From NCBI RefSeq assembly GCF_050003625.1, contig NC_134400.1:195065918-195129917 (forward strand): a DNA stretch of 64,000 nt, read 5' to 3'. The position numbers were made by a program, and so were the translations under genes. Position 1 is the stretch's first letter. Each line of letters begins with the position of its first letter. Below the pieces are notes generated by a model, which saw nothing but the letters and a program-made list of their open reading frames with translations, was not told the DNA's origin and did not search any database. The stretch comes from Haematobia irritans (taxonomy: Eukaryota > Arthropoda > Insecta > Diptera > Muscidae). Shown here one piece after another: positions 54,891-64,000 of the stretch.

Positions 54891-57535
54891 TAAAATTTTG
54901 ACAAAATTTTCTAAAAACAAAAACTAAATTTTCTATCGAAAAAATTTTGGCAAAAGTTTCTATAGAAAAAAATGTTGACAAAATGGTCTATAGAAATAAA
55001 AATTTGACTAATTTTTCTATAGATATAATTTTTTTTACAAATTTTTCTAAAAAAATAAAATTTTAACTAAATTTTCTATCGAAAAAAATTTTGGCAAAAG
55101 TTTCTATAGAAAAACAAGTGAGGAAAGTCTAAAGTCGGGCGGGGCCGACTATATTATACCCTGCACCACTTTGTAGATCTAAATTTCCGATACCATATCA
55201 CATCCGTCAAATGTGTTGGGTGCTATATATAAAGGTTTGTCCCAAATACATACATTTAAATATCACTCAATTTGGACAGAAGTTCATAGACTTCTACAAA
55301 ATCTATAGACCCAAATTTTAAGTCGGCTAATGCACTAGGGTGGAACACAATGTTAGTAAAAAAAATATGGGAAACATTTAAATCTGAAGCAATTTTAAGG
55401 AAACTTCGCATTATTTATGATTTATCGCTCGATATATATGTCTTAGAAGTTTAGGAAAATTAAAGTCATTTTTACAACTTTTCGACTAAGCAGTGGCGAT
55501 TTTCAAAGGAAAATGTTGGTATTTTGAGCATTTTTGTCGAAATCAGAAAAACATATATATGGGAGCTATATCTAAATCTGAACCGATTTCAATCAAATTT
55601 GGCACATATGACTATATTACTAATTGTTCTCCTAGTGCACAATTTAAACCAAATTAGGGTAAAACTCTGGCTTCTGGGGCCATATAAGTCCATATCGGGC
55701 GAAATATATATATGGGAGCCATATCTAAATCTGAACCGATTTCTTCCAAAATCAATAGGGTTCTATTTTGAGCCAAAACACATACTTGTGCCAAATTTGA
55801 AGTCGATTAGACTAAAACTGCGACCTAGACTTTGATTACAAAAATGTGTTCACGGACAGACGGACATGGCTATATGGACTCAGGAGCCCACCCTGAGCAT
55901 TATTGCCAAAGACACCATGTGTCTATCTCGTCTCCTTCTGGGTGTTGCAAACATATGCACTAACTTATAATACCCTATTCCACAGTGTGGCGCAGGGTAT
56001 AAAAATTGTTAACAAAATTGTCTATAGAAGTAAAATTTTAACAAAAGTTTCTATAGAATTAACATTTTATCAACAATTTTCTATAGAAATAAAATATTGA
56101 CAAAATTTTTGATACAAATAAAATTTTGACAAACTTTTCTATACAAACAAAATGTGTACAAAATTGTTTATAGAAATAAAATTTTGACAATATTTTCTAT
56201 AGATATAAAATTGTGACAAAAATTTTCTATCGCAATAAAATTTTGACATAACTTTCTATAGAAATAAAATTTTGTCAACATTTTCTATAGAAATAAAATT
56301 TTTACAAAATTTTCTATAGAAATAAAATTTTAACAAAATTTTCTATATAAATAAAATTTTGACTAATTTTTCTATAGTTATATTTTTTTAATATTTTTTT
56401 AAAAAAAATAAAACTTTAACAAAATTTTCTATCGAAAATAATTTTGGCAAAAGTTTCTATAGAAAAAATGTTGACAAAATTGCCTATAGAAATATAATAT
56501 TAACAAAAAGTTCTATTGAATTAAAATTTTATCAACAATTTTCTATAGAAATAAAATATTGACAAAATTTTTGATACAAATAAAATGTTGACAAAATTTT
56601 CTATACAAACAAAATTTTGACAAAATTGTCTATAGAAATAAAATTTTGACAAAATTTTCAATACAAATAAAATTTTAACATAACTTTCTACAGAAATAAA
56701 ATTTTGTCAACATTTTCTATAGAAATAAAATTTTGTCAACATTTTCTATAGAAATAAAATTTTGACAAAATTTTCTATAGAAATAAAATTTTGACAAAAT
56801 TTTTTATAGAAATAAAATTTTGACAAAATTTTCCTAAATATAAAATTTTAACGAAATTTTCTTTAAAAATAAAAATTTTGACAAAATTTTCTATAGCAAT
56901 AAAATTTTGACAACACTTTCTATAGATATAAAATTTTGTCAACATTTTCTATTGAAATAAAATTTTGACAAAATTTTCTAAAGAAATAAAAATTTGACAA
57001 AATTTGCTTAAATATAACATGTTGACGAAATTTTCTTTAAAAATAAAATTTTGACGAAATTTTCTTTAAACATGAAATTTTGCCAAATTTTCTATAGCAA
57101 TAAAATGTTGATAAAACTTTCTATAGATATAAAAATTTGTCAACATTTTCTATTGAAATAAAATTTTGACAAAATTTTGTAAAGAAATAAAAATTTGACA
57201 AAATTTTCCATAGAAATAAAATTTTGACAAACTATTCTATAGAAATAAAATTTTGACAAAATTTTCTATAGAAATAAAATTTTGACAAAATTTTCTATAG
57301 AAATAAAATTTTGAGAAAATGTTCTATAGATATAAAATGTTGACAACTTTCTATAGAAATAAAATGTTGACAAAATTTTCAATAGAACTAAAATTTGGAC
57401 AAAATTTTCTATTGGAATAAAATTTTGACAAAATTTTCTATTGGAATAAAATTTTTACAAATATTTCTATAGAAATAAAATTTTCACAAAATTTTCTATA
57501 AAAATAAAATGTTAATGTTAAAATAATTTCTATAG
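54891..57535 (-). repeat. 29-bp array, minus orientation, split by a family B element
   Basis: Units at 54891-55114 and 56001-57535. A block of variants (AGAAAAAATGTTGACAAAAT, ATTTTATCAACAATTTTC, TTTTTGATACAAATAAAATT) at about 56040-56130 recurs at about 56510-56600. A second block (TCTATAGATATAAAATTTTG, TTCTTTAAAAATAAA) recurs near 56870 and 57040. Confidence 0.9.
55115..56000 (-). mobile_element. Helitron-like element, family B, full length, inverted
   Basis: Read on the minus strand it starts ATACCCTGCGCCACACTGTG and ends with the hairpin GTCGG-CCCCGC-CCGAC and TTTCCTCACTTG. A-tracts lie on both sides (55111-55114 and after 56000). It is only 886 bp, with fewer monomers than the 47.5-kb copy. 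The plus strand stays open for 103 codons through the monomers, an artefact of their 153-bp length. Confidence 0.85.
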
Positions 57536-58763
57536 AAATTTCAATAAAAAAACTTTGTTTGTGTTTTGCGGGTATGTGTGTTTGTAAACAAAAAACAGCT
57601 GATATGTCACCAAAATTTCGCTATATTTGCTAGCAAACATTCCGTGAGACGTTATTATCGATTGTTTGCATTTTACTCCAATAAGAAATACATTAAAAAA
57701 CCGGGTTGCATTTAAACAAATATTAGCCTTATTTGAATTTTCTTCCATGTTATAACGAAAGTAGCAAGTCGTTGGCTAGTTGCAGTTTTCTTTAAATATT
57801 CCCCATTAATTTGGCTACCCAATCATCTCTCTGATTGCTAGTAACGTGAATGATTTCTATAGTATTCCAAATGACGCTATAGTCTTGCGTAGAAACACAA
57901 TTTTCTATAATGTATTGACAATGTAATATATGCCTGTCTGTATATATACATGTTACAATACCTATGACATGACGACTAGACAAAATTAACAAACGGTAAA
58001 AAAAACGGAAAAAACAAAATATTCTAGGAACGTGGCAACACGTGTAAAAGTGAGTTTTAATTTATTTTATTACAAAATCATTAACCATTGATTTGATTGA
58101 GTAAACTTGTAATTCAATAATTTATAAATTTTCTTGTGATTTTTACGCAAAAACCTATAAAATTCTATGGAGGTATGCTCACTTCGCAAAATTCGTTGAT
58201 ATGAACGAACAAGTTCAATGCTATTTCATTGCGCCAAAGAATATGCGAAGAGTCACGCGATCACTATGCCACCAATGGCCTGATAATAACCACAAGCCAA
58301 TTGGCGACTATGGTTTTTTTTGTGTGGCAGGGGTATGTCGGTGTCTTAACACTCTCAAAACATACGATATTAAACAGCTGTTCACGCTTACCAACAACGC
58401 TTATCTCTAAGTTCCCAAAACAACAGAAAAAAAGAGCTTTGCAAAAATGTAAAATAGAAGAGAGATCGGTTATAGATAAATTCAACTCCAAGTTATACAC
58501 ACAAATCTCATATGAATGAATTCACTCAGTAACAGCGTCATAAATGCCGGCAACAGCACATATGATCTTTTCATTGTGGTAGATAAAATTGAGGTACTGT
58601 GTACATTAGATAGGGTCGAGATACTGTTTTAGTGACAATCCGAAATAAATTTATATGCACATACATATATCTAAAGGGTAATATTTTAGCTATTATCTTT
58701 CTGGCAACACTGATTTATACAGCTGGAGCATGTTTCGTGTTTTGCTTCACAGTCAAACATCTT
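57536..58763. other. Low-copy region with a TATCGAT-family relic
   Basis: The best copy of the relic core lies at 57636-57692: CATTCCGTGAGACGTTATTA, TCGATTGTTTGCATTTTACT and CCAATAAGAAATACATT. From 58140 to 58520 several overlapping frames of 69-96 codons exist on both strands, with no recognised family and no splice or codon evidence, so none is called. Confidence 0.45.
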
Positions 58764-58855
58764 TACACTAAAAAAAAAACAGTGAACTCACTAGGAAGAA
58801 AAATTTAGATTATTTTTAGAAAATTTTAACTAAACCGTATAACAAACGCTGACAC
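58764..58855 (-). mobile_element. Fragment of the TACACT MITE
   Basis: TACACTAAAAAAAAAACAGT, then CACTAGGAAGAAAAATTTAG and TTTTAACTAAACCGTATAAC are the inverted right end of the element at 53755-54274. The other end is missing and a 29-bp array begins at once. Confidence 0.7.
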
Positions 58856-58861
58856 AGAAAA

Positions 58862-61800
58862 AAATTATATCTGTAGAAAAATTTGACAAAATTTGGTTCT
58901 ATTCAAATTTTGTCAAAATCTTATTTCTGTAGAAAATGTTGTCAAAATTTTATTTCTCTAGAAAATTTTGTCAAAATGTTATTTCTATAGAAAAATTTGT
59001 CAAAATTTTATTTCTGTAGAAAATTTTGTCAAAATTTTATTTCTATAGAATATATTGTCAAAATATTATTTCTATAGACAATTTTGTCAACATTTTATTT
59101 CTATAGAAAATTTTGCCAAAATTTTTATTTCTATTGAAAATTTTGTGAAAATTTTAGTTTTATAGAAAATTTTGTCAAAATTTTATTTCTAGAGAAAATT
59201 TTGTCAAAATTATTTCTATAGACAATTTTGTCAAAATTTTATTTCTGTAGAAAATTTTGTCAAAATTTTATTTCTATAGAAAATTTTATTTCCATAGAAA
59301 ATGTTGACAAAATTTTATATCTATAGAAAGTTTTGTCAAAATTTTATTGCTATAGAAAATTTTGTCAAAATTTTATTTTTAAAGAAAAATTCGCAAAATT
59401 TTATATTTAAGAAAATCTTGTCAACATCTTATTTCTATAGAAAATTTTGTCAAAATTTTATTTCTATAGAAAATTTTGTAAAAATGCTATTTCTATAGAA
59501 AATTTTGTCAAAATTTTATATTTAAGAAAATTTGTCAAAAATGTATTTCTGTAGATATTTTTGTCAAAATTTTATTTCTATAGAAAATTTTGTCAAAATG
59601 TTATTTCTACTCAAATTTTTGTCAAAATTTTATTTCTATAGAAAATTTTGTCAATATTTTATTTCAATAGAAAATGTTGACAAAATTTTATTTCTATAGG
59701 AAATTTTGTCAAAATTTTATTTCTATAAAAATTTTAAAATTTTATTTTTAAAAAAAATTTTGTCAAAATTTTATATTCAAGAAAATTTTGTCAAAATTTT
59801 ATTTTTACAGAAAATTTTGTCAACATTTTATTTCTGTAGATAATTTTGTCAAAATTTTTTTTCTATAGAAAATATTGTCAAAATTTTATTTCTATAGAAA
59901 AATTTGTCAAAATTTTATTTCTATAGAAAATTTTGTCAAAATTTTATTTTTATAGAAAATTTTGTCAAAATTTTATTTCTATAGAAAATTTTGTCAAAAT
60001 TATTTCTATAGACAATTTTTTCGAAATTTTATTTCTGTAGAAAATTTTGTCAAAATTTATTTCTGTAGATATTTTTGTCAAAATTTTATTTTTATAGAAA
60101 ATTTTGTCAAAATTTTATTTCTATAGACAATTTTGTAAAAATTTTATTTCTATAGAAAATGTTGACAAAAATTTATTTCTATAGAAAGTTATGTCAAAAT
60201 TTTATATTTAAGAAAATTTGTCAAAAATTTATTTCTGTAGATATTTTTGTCAAAATTTTATTTCTATAGAAAATTTTGTCAAAATTTTATTTCTACTCAA
60301 ATTTTTGTGAAAATTTTATTTCTATAGAAAATGTTGTCAAAATTTTATTTCAATCGAAAATGTTGACAAAATTTTATTTCTATAGGAAATTTTGTCAAAA
60401 TTTTATTTCTATAGAAAATTTTGTCAAAATTTTATTTCTATAGAACATTTTTTCAAAATTTTATTGCTATAGAAAATTTTTTCAAAATTTTATTTCTATA
60501 GAACATTTTTTCAAAATTTTATTGCTGTAGAAAATTTTTTCAAAATTTTATTTCTATAGAAAATTTTGTCAAAATTTTACTTTTATAGAAAATTTTGTCA
60601 AAATTTTACTTTTATAGAAAATTTTGTCAAAATTTAGTTCTATTCAAATTTTGTCAAAATTTTATTTCTATAGAAAATTTTTTCAACATTTTATTGCGAT
60701 AGAAAAGTTTGTCAACATTTCTAAGAAAAAAAATTGACAAAATTTGATTTTGCCAAATTTTATTTCTGTAGAAAATTTGTCCAAAATTTTATTTCTATAG
60801 AGAATTTTGTCAACACTTTATTTCTATAGAAAATATTATCAAAATTTTATTTCTATAGAAATTTTTTTCAAAATTGTATTTCTATTGAAAATTTTGTCAT
60901 AAATTTTATTTCTATAGAAAATTATGTCAAAATTTTATTTCTATAGAATATATTGTCAAAATTTTATTTCTATAGAAATTTTGTCTAAATTGTATGTCTA
61001 CTCAATTTTTTTCAAAATTTTATTTCTATAAAAAATTTTGTCAAAATTTTATTTCGATAGAAAATTTTGTCAAATTTTTTTTAATAGAAAATTTTGTCAA
61101 AATTTTATTTCTGTAGAAAATTTTGTCAAAATTTTATTTCTATAGAAAATTTTGTTAAAATTTTATTTCTATAGAAAATTTTGTCAAAATTTTATTTCTA
61201 TAGAAAATTTTGTCAAAATTTTATTTCTATAGAAAATTTTGTCAAAATATGATTTTTATAGAAAATGTTGTTAATTTTTTTTTTCTATGGAAAATGTGTT
61301 CAAAATTGTATTTCTATGGAAAATTTAGTAAAAATTTTATTTGTATAGAAAAATTTGCAAAAATTTTTTCCTTTAGAAAGTTTTGTCAAAATTTTCTTTC
61401 TATAGGAAATTTTGCAAAATTTTATTTCTATAGAAAATTTTGTCAACACTTTATTTCTATAGAAAATATTGTCAAAATTTTATTTATATAGAAAATATTG
61501 TAAAAATTTTATTTCTATAGAAATTTTGTCTAAATTGTATTTCTACTCAAATTTTTTTCAAAATTTTATTTCTATAAAAAATTTTGTCAAAATTTTATTT
61601 CTATAGAAAATTTTGTCAACACTTTATTTCTATAGAAAATATTGTCAACTTTTTATTTCTATAGAATTTTTTTTCAAAATTGTATTTCTATAGAAAATTT
61701 TGTCAAAAATTTTATTTCTATATAACATTTTGTCTAAATTGTATGTCTACTCAAATTTTTTTCAAAATTTTATGTCTATAAAAAATTTTGTCAAAATTTT

Positions 61801-62205
61801 ATTTCTATAGAAAATTTTGTCAAAATTTTATTTCAATAGGCAATTTTGTCAAAATTTTATTTCTATAGAGAATGTTGACAAAATTTTATTTCTATAGAAA
61901 CTTATGTCAAAATTTTATTTATGTCAAAATTTTATTTCTATAGAAAATTTTGTCAAAATTTTATTTCTATAGAAAATGTTGTCAAAATTTTATTTCTATA
62001 GAAAATTTTGTCAAAATTTTATTTCTGTAGAAAATTATGTCAAAATTTTATTTCTATTCAAATTTTGTCAAAATTTTATATCTATACAAACTTTTGTCAA
62101 AATTTTATTTCTATAGAGAATTTTTTCAAAATTTTAGTTCTATACAAACTTATGTCAAAATTTTATTTCTATAGACAATTTTGTCAAAATTGTATTTCTC
62201 TGGAA
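58862..62205 (+). repeat. 29-bp array, plus orientation
   Basis: About 115 units. Recurrent variants are TATATTTAAGAAAATTTGTC and TTCTACTCAAATTTTTGTC. At 61241-61450 it carries the same variant order as the 3.3-6.3 kb array (CAAAATATGATTTTTATAG, then TATGG, AAATTTGCAAAA, TTCCTTTAG), closest to 5870-6070. Confidence 0.93.
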
Positions 62206-64000
62206 AATAACAATAACAATATCCCGTGATTGCGATGGACCAAAAAATAGTTTAAAAACATGGAGGACAAGGAAGAATTTGTCTCATATTAGTGTGAGCG
62301 AACTCAAATTTCATCTCACTGCCAAAAAATCCGCCAAAGGTCTTGCGATAACCTTGCATTAGGTTCTAATCAATTTTCGCATTTTTTCTTTAAATCTTCC
62401 GATAATCTTTATTATCACTTTTAAATACGCATTGTTATTTTTGAACATAGAAACAATTTTGGGAGTTATCATTTCTGGATTTAAAATAGCGGCTCAGCGA
62501 AAATAATCGTAAAACAAAAAGCCCAAAGTGGTGAATAATACAAAAGCCATTAAACGTACACTAACAAAAAAATGTACATATATATATTTTTTTTAATTTT
62601 AATTTTTTTTAAATTTAATCAATTTAATAATAAATATGACAAAAAGATAATAAAATACGTATGCGAGTTTTGCTTAGCAAAGAACGCGAATTTCTATGAT
62701 ACAAAGATTTTTCCTTGTCGATAAACTTTTCAATTAAGTCTTATAATTAAGTGATTCGACTGAAAAGTGGCTATTTTTATAAAAAAGAAAATTTTATTGA
62801 ACTGTTTTCAGTGTATCTACCCAAAAGCACTTGCATGTATCTGCATACATATTTTCAAAATTTGCCTTTAATTACCATTGTTCTGAACACGTTTTGACTA
62901 ATTTCGTTATTTGTTTTTCCAAATTAAATTGGGATATATTTACGTAGACCAGTTTCTTTCTGCAAAAAACCGGAAAACTTGCGCATTTGTTTATTCCACA
63001 AAAGGTGAATGGCATTACTGCAATCAAATATATAATTTTTTTCTATGACTTTTGATTTTACACAAGGTTAATATTACGTTAATATATATTAAATGCTTTA
63101 AGTATTTGCGTCATATATGTAGTTCATACCACAACTTGTAAATATATACGATTATAGTAGAAAATTCAACTACATTTAGTGGACCATTTGCGAATTCCAG
63201 ATAATGATCGGTAACAACTTTTAGCAAAATTATTACTACCTATTTAGCCTGGAATAACACTTAAATAAAATGTTTGCTACTTGTTACAGAAATGCATACA
63301 TTTGTTAGTGAATTTTTTTGAAGACAATGTTATCGATATTTAAAAAGGAAAACTTTACGGCATTTTGTTCATACAAGCACAGACCAATATAGTCTAAGTG
63401 GGCACCACACACCTCTAGCGGAAATATCGTTAATATGCCATTAAAATTATTTTGCCATTTATTTCTTATGGGTTGAAAAATGTTAACAATCGGTAATAGC
63501 GTATCAGGGAATTTTCCTTCGGAAATCAAAGCAATGTTTTCCTATGTTTGGAAGAAATTTCCATTAGAGCTGCATACAGGATTGAAATTATTCAGAAACT
63601 TCCAGAGAAAATAGCAAGCTACATTATTATCGACTTATTACATTTTCTATTCGTAAGAAATGCATATATATTTTTGCCACCGAATATTCCGTTAGGAATT
63701 GTTTAATAATTGTTTACATTCTGTTCGCATAACAAGTGCATGCATTACAAAACTGTTCTTATTGGTATGCAAAGGAAATTTCCGCTAGGTGCACACCGGC
63801 ATTATAAATACAGTCTTTTCGGTTTGTAAGCCAACAATTTGTCTAAAGTCTGATATTCACCTGTAACGAAATTCACGTTACCTTTAAGAAATTCATTGGT
63901 ATTTTTGCTACTAAAAATTCCGTAAGGTCGTGTTATCGATTTTTTACATTTTGCTGTCGTAATAAATAAACGGAACAGTTTTATCGGCATGTAATAGGGA
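62206..64000. other. Low-copy region ending in tandem TATCGAT-family relics
   Basis: From 62206 to 63400 nothing was recognised. From about 63400 to the window end, related segments follow one another: CTCTAGCGGAAATATCG, CATTATTATCGACTTATTAC, GAATATTCCGTTAGGAATTG, TTTCCGCTAGGTGCACACCG and AAAATTCCGTAAGGTCGTGT with TATCGATTTTTTACATTTTG. Short ORFs here are accidental. Confidence 0.5.

Noticed and set aside
58201..58519. Overlapping 69-96 aa frames on both strands
   Set aside because: No family resemblance, no splice sites or poly(A) context, and frames on three readings at once in a moderately GC-richer patch suggest chance.
3413..62229. Many 60-135 aa frames rich in KFYFYRKFCQNFISIENF and ending KILFL
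   Set aside because: They are translations of the 29-bp minisatellite. Because 29 is not divisible by three, the frame cycles through all three readings and stops at the CTA TAG of every third unit. Composition and ends are dictated by the repeat, not by selection on protein.

Overview
The window looks like nuclear DNA from a calyptrate (muscoid) fly. It is very AT-rich, its genes are split by spliced introns, and two recognisable proteins read as dipteran orthologues. About 30 kb of the 64 kb (my sum of the listed intervals) is one short minisatellite. Its unit is 29 bp and alternates the palindrome TTTCTATAGAAA with the odd palindrome AAAATTTTG-N-CAAAATTTT. The exact species cannot be settled from the sequence alone.

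Genes, all on the + strand: (1) the last two coding exons of an unidentified gene (2210-2295 and 2358-2667); (2) a complete three-exon gene for the mitochondrial glycine cleavage system H protein (8017-8134, 8342-8617, 16227-16324; 163 aa, lipoyl Lys97); (3) the first coding exon of acetyl-CoA synthetase (31034-31344), whose donor site opens an intron with no recognisable exon in the remaining 32.6 kb. From memory, the Drosophila genes pumpless (GCSH) and AcCoAS map to the same part of 3L (78C), so the pairing may be conserved microsynteny; this needs checking.

Everything else is repeats and mobile elements. GCSH intron 2 carries a four-level nest: a decayed Helitron-like element, then a mariner, then a TTA-flanked inverted-repeat element, then a second Helitron-like element that itself contains a 29-bp array. 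Two related Helitron-like (DINE-1/mini-me-like) families, here called A and B, recur. Both contain 153-bp tandem monomers, a GC-rich hairpin near the 3' end, an ACTTG terminus and insertion into T-tracts. Other elements are four tRNA-derived SINEs (two with clear target duplications), a 1.77-kb TA-flanked transposon with AGATCT-rich subterminal arrays, several MITEs, a Penelope-like reverse transcriptase remnant, and a family with internal inverted repeats that has formed near-palindromes at 6.3-7.1 kb and 50.4-51.6 kb.

The 29-bp arrays occur in both orientations, contain higher-order repeats, and are often preceded by a shared head sequence (GCCAAAAATAATCTACCAAA and related). This suggests they are parts of mobile units and not a simple local satellite. 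The long list of short predicted proteins rich in KFYFYRKFCQNFISIENF is an artefact of this minisatellite and is not annotated as coding. No CRISPR array, rRNA, functional tRNA or prokaryotic feature was seen.
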